NCBI RefSeq assembly: GCF_027943945.1 | Contig: NZ_AP027141.1 | Coordinates: forward strand, 2,418,001-2,482,000 | Direction of reading: 5' to 3' | Length of the DNA: 64,000 nt | Source: Microbacterium terricola | GTDB taxonomy: Bacteria > Actinomycetota > Actinomycetes > Actinomycetales > Microbacteriaceae | Part shown: positions 7,873 through 15,963 of the stretch, one piece after another | Numbering within the stretch: the first letter of the stretch is position 1 | How the letters are laid out: every line of letters starts with the position of its first letter | The notes under the pieces: generated by a model | What the model was told of the DNA's origin: nothing | Database searches by the model: none | What the model saw: only the letters and a program-made list of their open reading frames with translations | Program-made: the position numbers and the translations under genes

Positions 7873-8997
7873 TCAGAGCGTGAGGGCGAAGGGGTCGAAC
7901 CCGGCCGGAAGGAGAGGAACGGGCGCGACGGTGCTCTGGATCTTCACCGTCTCGCCCGTAGCGGCCGACTCGGCGGCGGAGAGCAGGACGTCGAGCACAT
8001 GGAAGCCCAGTTCGCCCGACGCGACGTGCGGTCGTCCCTCGGCGATCGCCCGGACCATGTCCAGAGCGCCGAGCCCGCGGCCGACCTCGAGCTGGTCGTG
8101 CTCGATCTCGATCCACTCCTGGTCGAACGACATCCCGTCGCGCAGGACGCCGAGCGGTGCCACGACGGCGATGCGGCCGCCGAACTGGTTCGGGTCGGGG
8201 ATGACGATCGAGCCCTCGGTGCCGTGGATCTCCACGATGCCGTGCCGCTCGAGCGCCGAGTCGAAGCTGAGCAGGCTCTGCGACTGCGCACCCGAGTCGA
8301 ACGCGGCGATGATCTGCATCGTCGACGGCACCTCGACCGGGAAGGTCTCCCCCGCGTTCGGGCCCGTGTGGATCTGCCGCTCCTCGTTCGCCTTCACGCC
8401 GAACGCCGACACGCGGTCGACCGGCCCGAACAGGCTCACCAGGGCGGAGAAGTAGTACGGCCCCATGTCGAGCAGCGGCCCCGCGCCCTGCGCGAAGAGG
8501 AAGGCGGGGTTCGGATGCCAGAGGTCGGGCCCCTGCGTCTGGAATACCGTCTGCGCGAACAGCGGGCGGCCGATGCGGCCCTCGTCGATCGCGCGGCGCG
8601 CGGCCTGGAACCCCGGGCCGAGGAGCGTGTCCGGCGCGGAGCCGATGCGGAGCCCTGCGGCGTCCGCCTCGCGCAGCAGCTGGGCCGCGCCGTCACGGTC
8701 GAGCCCGAGCGGCTTCTCCGTCCACACGTGCTTGCCCGCCGCGATCGCGGCGCGCGAGACCTCGATGTGCGCCGCCGGGATCGTCAGGTTGACGACGAGA
8801 TCGACACCGGGGTGCGCGAGCACATCCTCGGCGGTGCCGTGCGCGGGCACCCCGTACTTCTCCGCCTGCTCGCGAGCACGCCCGGCGATCAGGTCGCCGA
8901 CGATCACGACCTCGACGTCGGGGAACGAGGAGAGGTTCTGGATGTACGTGTCGCTGATGACCCCAGCGCCGATGATGCCGATGCCGACCGCGCTCAT
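7873..8997 (-). CDS. Gfo/Idh/MocA-family NAD(P)-dependent oxidoreductase
   Basis: 374 residues. A Rossmann nucleotide-binding fold starts at residue 4 (VGIGIIGAGVIS), the family EKP motif is at 94-96 (TEKPLGLD), and the C-terminal alpha/beta domain contains the usual GPLLDMGPYYFSALVSLFG segment. Members oxidise sugars, inositols or sugar acids. The ATG overlaps the stop of the sugar isomerase by 4 nt, and an MFS gene follows, so the three genes form one carbohydrate or polyol utilisation operon. Confidence 0.93.
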   Translation of the reverse strand: MSAVGIGIIGAGVISDTYIQNLSSFPDVEVVIVGDLIAGRAREQAEKYGVPAHGTAEDVLAHPGVDLVVNLTIPAAHIEVSRAAIAAGKHVWTEKPLGLDRDGAAQLLREADAAGLRIGSAPDTLLGPGFQAARRAIDEGRIGRPLFAQTVFQTQGPDLWHPNPAFLFAQGAGPLLDMGPYYFSALVSLFGPVDRVSAFGVKANEERQIHTGPNAGETFPVEVPSTMQIIAAFDSGAQSQSLLSFDSALERHGIVEIHGTEGSIVIPDPNQFGGRIAVVAPLGVLRDGMSFDQEWIEIEHDQLEVGRGLGALDMVRAIAEGRPHVASGELGFHVLDVLLSAAESAATGETVKIQSTVAPVPLLPAGFDPFALTL

Positions 8998-9833
8998 CGG
9001 ACGAACCCGCCCTCGGTGAGGAACGCGTAGCTCGCGGCGATGTCCTCGAAGACGTCTCCTGGGGCGTTGTCGTACTCGATGACCGCGAACTGCACGGCCG
9101 TTCCGGCGTTCAGAGCTGCGGCGAGCGGCACGTCGCCCTCGCCGGGGCGGCGCTGGTCGAGGCTCGCAGAGCCGAACTCGTCGGCGTCCGGACCGAAGGG
9201 GTTCACGGCGGGGGCGATGCCGTCCTTCACGTGCACCGCCACGAGCCGATCGCCGAGCCGGGAGACGAGGCCGACGCCATCCTGCCCGCCGACGAGAGCC
9301 CAGTACAGGTCGAGCTCGATCGCGACGCGCGCGTCGGTCAGCGCGACGAACCGCTCGAACGCGGTCTGTCCGTCGAAGTCCGCGATGAACTCCTGCGCGT
9401 GGTTGTGGTACCCGACGCTGAGACCGAAGCCGGCGGCGACGTCGACGAGGCGGTTGAGGCGGTCGGCGATGTCGGTGACTCCGTCGAGCGTCAGCCACCG
9501 GTCCGGGGCGACGAAGGGGTCGATGACCGTGGTGATTCCGATCGCCGCGGCGGCCTCGAAGACGACCTCGGGCGCGGGCGTGGGAATCGAGCCGTCGGGC
9601 GTCCACAGCTCGTCCGACAGCAGCGGCGCGTGCCCGGTCGGCGAGGACAGCCCGGCAGCGTCCAGCGCGCGGCGGATCTCCTGCGGGCGGCGGGCGAAGT
9701 CGAAGGCCTCCACGTTCTTCAGACCGATGGCGGCGAGCTTGTCGAGCGAGCCTCCCATGTCGGCGGAGAACGCATCCGCGAGCGTGTACAGCTGGACGGA
9801 TGCCTGGGGCTTCGATGATTCTGACGCAGCCAC
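8994..9833 (-). CDS. sugar phosphate isomerase/epimerase (AP endonuclease 2-like TIM barrel)
   Basis: 279 residues from a GTG at 9833, which has a GAGAAGG ribosome-binding site 5 nt away and begins VAASESSKPQASVQLYTLAD. Typical metal-ligand segments of the xylose-isomerase-like TIM barrel are visible: GYHNHAQEF, IELDLYW, VHVKDG and a final VIEYDN. Likely acts with the downstream Gfo/Idh/MocA dehydrogenase on a sugar or inositol intermediate. First gene of the operon; a promoter with an operator-like palindrome lies immediately upstream. Confidence 0.9.
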   Translation of the reverse strand: MAASESSKPQASVQLYTLADAFSADMGGSLDKLAAIGLKNVEAFDFARRPQEIRRALDAAGLSSPTGHAPLLSDELWTPDGSIPTPAPEVVFEAAAAIGITTVIDPFVAPDRWLTLDGVTDIADRLNRLVDVAAGFGLSVGYHNHAQEFIADFDGQTAFERFVALTDARVAIELDLYWALVGGQDGVGLVSRLGDRLVAVHVKDGIAPAVNPFGPDADEFGSASLDQRRPGEGDVPLAAALNAGTAVQFAVIEYDNAPGDVFEDIAASYAFLTEGGFVR

Positions 9834-9885
9834 GATGACCTTCTCTTCGGTGAGTGGGGCAGCCGATCGCATGCCCGGAGGTTCA

Positions 9886-9900
9886 GGAGGTAAAACCTCC
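9886..9900. promoter_or_regulatory. putative operator of the sugar operon
   Basis: Perfect palindrome GGAGGT-AAA-ACCTCC placed at about +1 to +16 of the minus-strand promoter next to it, in the 5' leader of the isomerase gene. A CCACGTGG palindrome (9899-9906) abuts it. The TetR-family gene starting its stop at 9933 is the obvious candidate ligand-responsive repressor. Confidence 0.55.
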
Positions 9901-9907
9901 ACGTGGA

Positions 9908-9936
9908 AGTTTATTGACGGAGCGCCCGCTGGTCAA
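9908..9936 (-). promoter_or_regulatory. sigma70-type promoter of the sugar operon
   Basis: Minus-strand -35 TTGACC (9931-9936), 17-nt spacer, -10 TAAACT (9908-9913). The -35 overlaps the stop codon of the upstream TetR gene. Predicted transcription start is near 9901, giving a leader of about 70 nt. Confidence 0.65.
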
Positions 9937-10553
9937 CTGTCAGTTCGCGGGCTGGAGAGCAGACGATCGAGCATCGCGAGTGCCGCCTCATGGTCGACGG
10001 CCGGGTCGAGCAGCCACTGGGTCTGGAGTCCATCGGATGCGGCGACCACCAGCGCGGCGACCAGCCCCGGCTCGACGTCCTCGCGCAGGCGCCCCATGGA
10101 CTGCAGGTGACGCACGCGCTGAGCCAGGTCCTCGCGCACACGGGCGAATCGCTGCGTGGCGAACTCCTGAGCGGCGGAGTGGCCGTCCTCCAGCGCCGTG
10201 GCGACGAGCGTCGAGTAGAGCTGGACCAGTCCGGGAATCTCGCGATTGTCGGCCGCCGAGATGCGCATCTGCTCTGCCGGGCTCACGTCGGGCGCCGGCG
10301 GGGGGCCCTCCGCATCGGCGCGCAGTTCGGACTCCCGGTACACCGCGACGAGCAGTTCTTCGAGCGACCCGAAGTAGTGCGTGAGTGCGGCGTGGGTGAC
10401 ACCTACCTCCTGTGCGATCGCCCGCAGGCTGGTGCGCTGCGCGCCTCGCTTGGCGAACACCTCGAGCGCCCGGTCGAGGATCTCCTGGCGACGCGCGACA
10501 CCCTTCGGATAGCTCCCCCGCTCGCGGGCTGCTTCGGGTGGCGACGCGCTCAT
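9933..10553 (-). CDS. TetR-family transcriptional regulator
   Basis: 206 residues. The N-terminal helix-turn-helix reads ILDRALEVFAKRGAQRTSL then AIAQEVGVTHAALTHYFGS, the classic TetR/AcrR DNA-binding domain, followed by an all-helical ligand domain. Same strand and immediately upstream of the isomerase-dehydrogenase-MFS operon, whose promoter starts at its stop codon, so it most likely represses that operon in the absence of the sugar. Confidence 0.92.
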   Translation of the reverse strand: MSASPPEAARERGSYPKGVARRQEILDRALEVFAKRGAQRTSLRAIAQEVGVTHAALTHYFGSLEELLVAVYRESELRADAEGPPPAPDVSPAEQMRISAADNREIPGLVQLYSTLVATALEDGHSAAQEFATQRFARVREDLAQRVRHLQSMGRLREDVEPGLVAALVVAASDGLQTQWLLDPAVDHEAALAMLDRLLSSPRTDS

Positions 10554-10595
10554 CGTCGAAGTCTAACCAGCGCCGGCCACCGATCCCCGGCCCGG

Positions 10596-11273
10596 TCAGG
10601 GGCCCGTGTCGGGGCGGGCGACGAAGATCCTGACGACGTCGTCGAACAGTCCGATGCGGACGACCGAGCCGGGCGGCACGGCGGGATCCATGCTTCGGGA
10701 CGGGATCAGCTCCGGATCGGCGACGACGTCGATCTGGGGCGCGAGCGGGCGGCGCCCGCAGGACTGCCGGTAGAACGATCCCTCGACCGACAGGATGACG
10801 CACCCGGCATCTGCACCATCGGTCATCGTCCAGACATCCAGGTTGCCGACCCGGCCGTTGTAGGCGAGCGCACCGGGCGGGATGTTCCAGGCCCGAAGCG
10901 TCGCCGTGCTGATGCCCGGAACGATCACGTCGCCCGGCACCGACCTCGCGGCCAGCGTCAACTCGGCCTGCGGACGGGAGGTCTCCTCCGCCACGAGTGC
11001 CGCGCCGGCGAGCAGGGCGATGGTGATCGCTGCACCCGCGACGATCCACGGGCCGCTCCGGCGCCAGCGCGAGTTCGGGGGTGCGGCGACCCCAGGCGTG
11101 CCCGCCGCGTCGCGCGGGGCTGAGACGTCTGCGATCTCCTCCTGCTCCCCCGCCTCCAGGTCTCGCAGGCGACTCTGCGCGGCAGGATCAGCTGCGATGT
11201 CGGCATCCGGGCCATACGCCCGTCGGCGCAGCTCGGCGAGCTCGACCTCGATGGCGCGTCGGTTGTCAGCCAC
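10596..11273 (-). CDS. single-pass membrane protein of unknown function
   Basis: 225 residues from a GTG at 11273. Residues 1-70 are cytoplasmic, with a charged helical start VADNRRAIEVELAELRRRAYG; one transmembrane helix lies at about 75-95 (IVAGAAITIALLAGAALVA); the outer domain of about 130 residues has two Cys (GCVILSVEG and YRQSCG) that could form a disulfide. I do not recognise the family. A CATAAT box ends 6 nt before the GTG with no ribosome-binding site, so the mRNA is probably leaderless. Confidence 0.78.
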   Translation of the reverse strand: MADNRRAIEVELAELRRRAYGPDADIAADPAAQSRLRDLEAGEQEEIADVSAPRDAAGTPGVAAPPNSRWRRSGPWIVAGAAITIALLAGAALVAEETSRPQAELTLAARSVPGDVIVPGISTATLRAWNIPPGALAYNGRVGNLDVWTMTDGADAGCVILSVEGSFYRQSCGRRPLAPQIDVVADPELIPSRSMDPAVPPGSVVRIGLFDDVVRIFVARPDTGP

Positions 11274-11350
11274 GGTCTGATTATGCGCGCACCGCCGCGA
11301 GCCCGCGCGGTGCCGCGAGCGCGCGGCACCGGAGCGGTACCTTTCGATGC

Positions 11351-11701
11351 ATGGTCGTCCCTCAGACGCGCAGGGCGCGGGCAGCGCGTCGCAGGTCTCG
11401 CCGGGTGGCCGCATCCGGAAGCGACCTGACTGCCGCCCAGTGGCAGCTCATCCTCGACGCGTGGGGATGCTGCGCGTACTGCGGCGACGAGGCGGCGGCG
11501 CTGCAGAAGGACTGCGTGCTGCCCATCTCCCGCGGCGGACGCTACACGCTCGAGAATGTGGTTCCTGCCTGCCGGTCGTGCAACGCGAGCAAGTGCAACG
11601 ACGAGGTGACCTCATGGATGCGGAGTCGCCGGCTCGACGAGCCGAAGTTCCTGCTGCGATGGGTCAGTGTCCTGCGCGAGCTGCGCACGACGACCGCCTG
11701 A
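11351..11701 (+). CDS. HNH-endonuclease-like zinc protein
   Basis: 116 residues. A basic N-terminus precedes an HNH/treble-clef core: C41-x2-C44, then KDCVLPISRGG and LENVVPACRSCNASK with C74-x2-C77. In catalytic HNH proteins the position of C55 is normally His (DH), the general base. Its replacement may mean a non-nuclease zinc protein or a variant active site. The start is probably leaderless: a TACCTT -10 box ends 7 nt before the ATG. It runs into the arr gene 37 nt downstream. Confidence 0.83.
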   Translation: MVVPQTRRARAARRRSRRVAASGSDLTAAQWQLILDAWGCCAYCGDEAAALQKDCVLPISRGGRYTLENVVPACRSCNASKCNDEVTSWMRSRRLDEPKFLLRWVSVLRELRTTTA

Positions 11702-11738
11702 ACTTCCCGATCGCCCGTTCCTGCGACAGGCTGGGTTC

Positions 11739-12149
11739 ATGACCGAAGCGCTGGATGCAGGCCCGTTCTTCCACGGCACCAAGGCCGATCTGCGGGTCGG
11801 CGACCTTCTCACCGCGGGCTTCCCCTCGAACTATCGCCCCGAGGTCGTGATGAACCACATCTACTTCACCGCCCTCCCGGATGGCGCCGGCCTGGCCGCG
11901 GAGCTCGCCCCCGGCGACGGAGCGCCTCGTGTCTACCTCGTGGAGCCGACCGGAGCGTTCGAGAACGACCCCAACGTCACGGACAAGAAGTTCCCGGGCA
12001 ACCCCACGCGGTCGTACCGCAGCAGCGCACCGATCCGGATCGTCGGCGAGACCGACGACTGGACCCGGCTGACGCCCGAAGCGCGGCAGACGTGGCGGGA
12101 GCGGCTGGCCGTGCTCCGCGCGGACGAGCGCGGCGAGATCATCAACTGA
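11739..12149 (+). CDS. arr: NAD+-rifampin ADP-ribosyltransferase
   Basis: 136 residues matching the Arr family along its length: FFHGTKADLRVGDLL at the start, NHIYFTALPDGAGLAAELA, VYLVEPTGAFENDPN and TDKKFPGNPTRSYRS. Known Arr enzymes transfer ADP-ribose from NAD+ to the ansa-bridge hydroxyl of rifamycins and inactivate them; the conserved His, Tyr and Asp of the H-Y-D triad are in place. The gene is chromosomal with no mobile-element flank and has host-like composition, so it looks like an intrinsic determinant of the lineage. Confidence 0.93.
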   Translation: MTEALDAGPFFHGTKADLRVGDLLTAGFPSNYRPEVVMNHIYFTALPDGAGLAAELAPGDGAPRVYLVEPTGAFENDPNVTDKKFPGNPTRSYRSSAPIRIVGETDDWTRLTPEARQTWRERLAVLRADERGEIIN

Positions 12150-12155
12150 CCGCGG

Positions 12156-12659
12156 TCACTGCGTGAGCAGGGCACCGGCGGGCTGCAGGCGGTCACGGGC
12201 GTGCTTCCACGGCTTCACCCACGTCATCTCCGCCGGGGTGAGCACCTCGCCGCACGAACTGCAGACCTGACCCTGCGTCGTCTCCTGCCCACACGCTTCG
12301 TGGATCATGGCCATGTGGGCGCCGCCCCGCGGCATCGCGGTGTGCCGCTCTCCCCAGACGGCGAGCTGCTGGAGCACCGGAAGGAGCTCGGCTGCCGCAT
12401 CCGTCGCGGCATATCCCTGGCGGGTACGGCCGGCGGCATCGAGGTAGTCGACGCGCGTGAGCAGCCCGGCGTCGGTCATCGCCGCGAGGCGACGACTGAG
12501 CACCGCCTCCGAGATGCCGAGGTTGTCGCGCAAGGTGTCGAACCGGCCGCGGCCGTGCAGCACATCGCGGACGATCAGCAGCACCCATGGGTCGCCGAGC
12601 ACGTCGAGCGACCGGCGGATGGGACAGTGCTCCCCCGACCAATCGGATCTCAGTGGCAT
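12156..12659 (-). CDS. HxlR-family transcriptional regulator with C-terminal Cys motif
   Basis: 167 residues. The winged helix opens CPIRRSLDVLGDPWVLLIVRD, the HxlR hallmark, and continues to FDTLRDNLGISEAVLSRRLAAM. A C-terminal extension has C-x9-C-x2-C (ACGQ to CSSC), possibly a metal or redox sensor. AAAGGAG precedes the ATG. A palindrome sits in the spacer of its own promoter, and the divergent RidA-MFS pair is the likely second target. Confidence 0.92.
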   Translation of the reverse strand: MPLRSDWSGEHCPIRRSLDVLGDPWVLLIVRDVLHGRGRFDTLRDNLGISEAVLSRRLAAMTDAGLLTRVDYLDAAGRTRQGYAATDAAAELLPVLQQLAVWGERHTAMPRGGAHMAMIHEACGQETTQGQVCSSCGEVLTPAEMTWVKPWKHARDRLQPAGALLTQ

Positions 12660-12690
12660 CTCGAACTCCTTTCACAGTGGTGCTGCGACT

Positions 12691-12719
12691 AGTGTAGCTT
12701 TCTTCAAGAAAGTTGTCGC
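12691..12719 (-). promoter_or_regulatory. HxlR promoter with palindromic operator in the spacer
   Basis: Minus-strand -10 TACACT (12691-12696) and -35-like GCGACA (12714-12719) are separated by 17 nt. The spacer is almost filled by the perfect 15-bp palindrome CTTTCTTcAAGAAAG (12698-12712). HxlR dimers bind such short AT-richer inverted repeats, so autorepression and control of the divergent RidA gene are likely. Confidence 0.55.
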
Positions 12720-12741
12720 TTCCAGGATGCTGAGGCCACCC

Positions 12742-13158
12742 ATGCGCACCATCGTCACCGTTCCCGTGCTCTCCGAGTCGTTCGCTCGCCTCGGCGTCCC
12801 GCTGACCCTTGTGAACACGGCCGGCCCCACCGTCTACGTCTCGGGCCTGCCCCCGTATGACCCGGAGACCGGCGAACTCGTCCGCGGCGACATCGCAACC
12901 CAGACCGACACCTGCCTCCGCGCGCTCGCTGCGTGCCTCACGGCAGCCGGAGCCTCGTTCGACGATGTCGTGAACGTCCGCATCTATGCCGCGAACGCCG
13001 GCCACTACCGGACGATCAACGAGGTGTACGCGCGCCATTTCACCGGCGATGCGCCGACCCGGGTGTTCGTCCCGGTCGCCAGCTGGTCGGGTGAGTTCGA
13101 CATCGAGATCGACGCCGTCGCCTACCTCTCGCCCGGCGATGCGGAGCCGGCCGCATGA
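12742..13158 (+). CDS. RidA-family (YjgF/YER057c) protein
   Basis: 138 residues: VYVSGLPPYDPETGELV, NVRIYAANAGHYRTINEVYARHF and ARVFVPVASWSGEFDIEIDAVAY-type segments (here TRVFVPVASW) mark the RidA fold. RidA enzymes hydrolyse reactive enamine/imine intermediates, the key Arg being in NVRIY. Divergent from the HxlR regulator. Its stop overlaps the ATG of an MFS gene by 4 nt, so the two are co-expressed, possibly as a small catabolic or detoxification unit. Confidence 0.92.
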   Translation: MRTIVTVPVLSESFARLGVPLTLVNTAGPTVYVSGLPPYDPETGELVRGDIATQTDTCLRALAACLTAAGASFDDVVNVRIYAANAGHYRTINEVYARHFTGDAPTRVFVPVASWSGEFDIEIDAVAYLSPGDAEPAA

Positions 13159-14492
13159 CGAGGCAGACCGACGACGGCGTGCCGCGACCCGACCGATCGC
13201 CCGCGTTCGAGCCCGCAGCGAGTCGCCGTGGCATCCACCCTGCGTGGTGGGTGGCGGCCGTCGCGTTCCTCGCTCTCCTCGCCGCAGCCGGGTTCCGGGC
13301 CGCCCCCGGCGCGCTGATGGTCCCGCTGAACGAGGAGTTCGGCTGGTCCACGACCGAGATGTCGCTGGCCGTCAGCATCAACCTCCTGCTCTACGGGCTC
13401 ACCGCACCCTTCGCCGCCGCGCTGATGGATCGGTTCGGCGTCCGTCAGGTCGTCGCAGCTGCCCTCACCCTTGTCGCACTCGGCGCAGGCGGCAGCATCC
13501 TGATGACCGCGTCCTGGCAGCTGATCGTGTTCTGGGGAGTCCTGATCGGGCTCGGCACCGGTTCGATGGCGCTCGTCTTCGCGGCGACGATCGCGAACCG
13601 CTGGTTCGTGCGCCGCCGCGGTCTGGTGATGGGCATCCTCACCGCCGGGTCCGCGACCGGCCAGCTCATCTTCCTCCCGATCGTCGCCGACCTCGCCGAG
13701 TCGGCCGGGTGGCGCACAGCATCCCTCCTCGTCGCAGCGGTCGCCCTCGCGGCCGTGCCGGTAGTCTGGCTCGTTCTCCGCGACTATCCGGAGGATCGCG
13801 GCGTCCTCCCGTTCGGAGCCGACCCCGCGACGCACTCCGCACCCAGCCGCCCCCAGGGGAACGCCGCGCGCCGGGCACTCGACGGCCTCGCCTTCGCGTC
13901 GAAGAGGCCGTCGTTCTGGGCGCTCGTCGTCGCGTTCGCCATCTGCGGCGCCACGACCAACGGGCTCATCGGCATCCACTTCATCCCTTCGGCCCACGAC
14001 CACGGCATGGCCACCACGACCGCCGCGACCCTCCTCGCCGTCGTGGGCCTCTTCGACATCGCTGGCACGATCGCCTCCGGCTGGCTGACCGACAAGTTCG
14101 ACCCGCGCATCCTGCTCGTCGCCTATTACGCCTTCCGCGGTGTCGGCCTCGTCCTGCTGCCCTGGCTGCTGTCCGACGTCGTGCATCCCAGCATGGTGCT
14201 GTTCGTGGTCATCTACGGGCTCGACTGGGTCGCCACCGTTCCCCCGACCTCGGCGCTGTGCCGCGAGATCTTCGGCGAGCGCGGCACGATCGTCTTCGGG
14301 TGGGTGTTCGCCGCGCACCAGATCGGCGCCGCCGTCGCCGCCTTGGGCGCCGGCATCATCCGCGACACCTTCGGCACCTACACCTACGCATGGTGGGGCG
14401 GGGCGGCACTGTGCGCCATCGCCGCCGTCCTGTCCATCACGGTGAGCCGGGCGCCGCACCTCGTCGCCGCGGGACGACCCGCGGACGACTAG
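13155..14492 (+). CDS. MFS transporter (OFA/monocarboxylate-like)
   Basis: 445 residues with 12 helices. The first loop has NEEFGWSTTEMSLAVSINLLLYG, and MDRFGVRQVV in loop 2-3, typical of the oxalate/formate and monocarboxylate branch of the MFS; WFVRRRGLVMGILTAGSATGQ is the corresponding helix 4-5 region. Coupled by ATGA overlap to the RidA gene. Substrate unknown, but organic acids fit both the branch and the RidA partner. Confidence 0.9.
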   Translation: MTRQTDDGVPRPDRSPAFEPAASRRGIHPAWWVAAVAFLALLAAAGFRAAPGALMVPLNEEFGWSTTEMSLAVSINLLLYGLTAPFAAALMDRFGVRQVVAAALTLVALGAGGSILMTASWQLIVFWGVLIGLGTGSMALVFAATIANRWFVRRRGLVMGILTAGSATGQLIFLPIVADLAESAGWRTASLLVAAVALAAVPVVWLVLRDYPEDRGVLPFGADPATHSAPSRPQGNAARRALDGLAFASKRPSFWALVVAFAICGATTNGLIGIHFIPSAHDHGMATTTAATLLAVVGLFDIAGTIASGWLTDKFDPRILLVAYYAFRGVGLVLLPWLLSDVVHPSMVLFVVIYGLDWVATVPPTSALCREIFGERGTIVFGWVFAAHQIGAAVAALGAGIIRDTFGTYTYAWWGGAALCAIAAVLSITVSRAPHLVAAGRPADD

Positions 14493-14866
14493 AGCGCGCT
14501 CGCCTGCTCCGCGTGCGGTCCCCGGAACTTCTTCGGCAGCCCCGCGATGACCAGCTCGTACGATCGGTCGATCGCCTCGCGCAGCTCGTCGTCGGGGATG
14601 CCGCCGGTCGTGTTGAGCACATTCCAGCCCGAGCGTCCGATGTACGCCGAGACCCTGGCATCGTGCGGATACCGGATCAGCCACTCGTCGGCTTCATCCC
14701 GGGTGGTGGCCGATTTGACCCCGATCGCGCTGCCATCGCCGAAGAAGACGAAGATCTTGCCGCGCTCGCCCGGGCCGACTTTGAAGACGAGATCGCCTTC
14801 CCATGGCTGGTCTTCCCACGCACCCCACTTCGCGGCGCAGTAGGCGTGCACGTCCTCGGGAGTCAC
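14489..14866 (-). CDS. MmcQ/YjbR-family DNA-binding-like protein
   Basis: 125 residues, GTG start. The CyaY/YjbR fold is recognised from TPEDVHAYCAAKWGAWED, the GKIFVFFGD strand and the end motif SGWNVLNTTGGIPDDELREAIDRSYELV. The family is widespread and poorly characterised. Its 3' end overlaps the MFS gene by 4 nt in convergent orientation. Confidence 0.9.
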   Translation of the reverse strand: MTPEDVHAYCAAKWGAWEDQPWEGDLVFKVGPGERGKIFVFFGDGSAIGVKSATTRDEADEWLIRYPHDARVSAYIGRSGWNVLNTTGGIPDDELREAIDRSYELVIAGLPKKFRGPHAEQASAL

Positions 14867-14928
14867 GTTCTCAGTATGCCCACCGGACTGCCTTCCCGCT
14901 GTCGGTGGCGATGGCTAGCCTGCCGGGT

Positions 14929-15897
14929 ATGACGATCGACTCCGGAGTGCTCGCGTGGCTGCTCGACTCTGATCCGGCTCTGCGATGGCAGGTCGAGCGC
15001 GACCTCGCCGACGCTCCACCGTCGACGTGGGAGGCGACGCGAGCGCGAGTCGCCACCGAGGGCTGGGGCGCCGATCTGCTGGCGAAGCAGGATGCCGACG
15101 GCCAGTGGGCGGGCGGATCCTTCTTCCCCGCCGGGTTCTTCGGCAGTCCGGAGTCCGAGCAGCCCGGTCAGCCGTGGGTCGCCACGACCTGGGTGCTGAA
15201 AGACCTGCGGGAGTGGGGCCTCGATGCGGGGGCGCTTGCGGGCACCGCCGAGAAGCTCGCGGCGAACAGCCGGTGGGACTACAACGACCTGCCCTACTGG
15301 GGCGGCGAGGTCGATGTGTGCATCAACTCGTACACACTCGCGAGCGGTGCATGGCTCGGCGCGGACGTCTCCGCGCTCGCGGAGTGGTTCCCGGCGCATC
15401 GCCTCGCCGACGGCGGGTGGAACTGCGAGGCCGAGGAGGGCAACTCGACGCGGTCGTCCTTTCACTCGACCCTCAACGCGGCCCGCGGAATGCTGGCATA
15501 CGAACGCATCACCGGCGACACCCGTCACCGCGAGGCCCGTCACGGCGGGGAGGAATACCTGCTCAGCCGTCGCCTGCTGTATCGCGCCTCGACCGGAGAA
15601 CTCGTGGGTCCGTTCGCGACCCGGTTCGTGTATCCCAACCGTCATCGGTACAGCGCACTGGCCGCGCTGGACCACTTCCGCGACGTGAGCCTTCTCGAAG
15701 AGTCACCGCCGGACCCCCGACTCGCCGACGCCGTCGATGTCGTGCGCGCCACTCGGCAGCCCGACGGCACCTGGCTGCAGGGCGCCCCGCTCCCCGGTCG
15801 CACCTGGTTCGATGTAGACGTCCCGGAAGGGCAGCCATCCCGGTGGCTCACGCTCATCGGCACCAGGGTGCTCGACTGGTGGGATGCTGCGCACTGA
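14929..15897 (+). CDS. terpenoid-cyclase-fold protein (squalene/prenyltransferase repeat-like)
   Basis: 322 residues. Repeated QxxxGxW-type turns (LAKQDADGQWAGG, LADGGWNCEAEEG, RQPDGTWLQGA) indicate an alpha/alpha-toroid like that of squalene cyclases and prenyltransferases. The DxDD catalytic motif of true squalene-hopene cyclases is not seen, so it may be a binding or unknown enzymatic protein. Starts MTIDSGVLAWLLDSDPALRW. A TAGCCT box ends 7 nt before the ATG and there is no ribosome-binding site, indicating a leaderless message. Confidence 0.82.
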   Translation: MTIDSGVLAWLLDSDPALRWQVERDLADAPPSTWEATRARVATEGWGADLLAKQDADGQWAGGSFFPAGFFGSPESEQPGQPWVATTWVLKDLREWGLDAGALAGTAEKLAANSRWDYNDLPYWGGEVDVCINSYTLASGAWLGADVSALAEWFPAHRLADGGWNCEAEEGNSTRSSFHSTLNAARGMLAYERITGDTRHREARHGGEEYLLSRRLLYRASTGELVGPFATRFVYPNRHRYSALAALDHFRDVSLLEESPPDPRLADAVDVVRATRQPDGTWLQGAPLPGRTWFDVDVPEGQPSRWLTLIGTRVLDWWDAAH

Positions 15898-15963
15898 TCT
15901 CCGACGTGCACGTCGCTCCGCGCCATCCCTGAACGGGCCGGCGCGTCCTGGCACTATTGCGCT

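Noticed and set aside
11739..12149. Arr gene considered as an acquired resistance cassette
   Set aside because: No integron, IS or composition change is seen; chromosomal arr genes are normal in actinobacteria.
13122..14684. Long minus-strand frame opposite the MFS gene
   Set aside because: Shadow of the MFS coding strand; no hydrophobic or domain pattern and no start signals.
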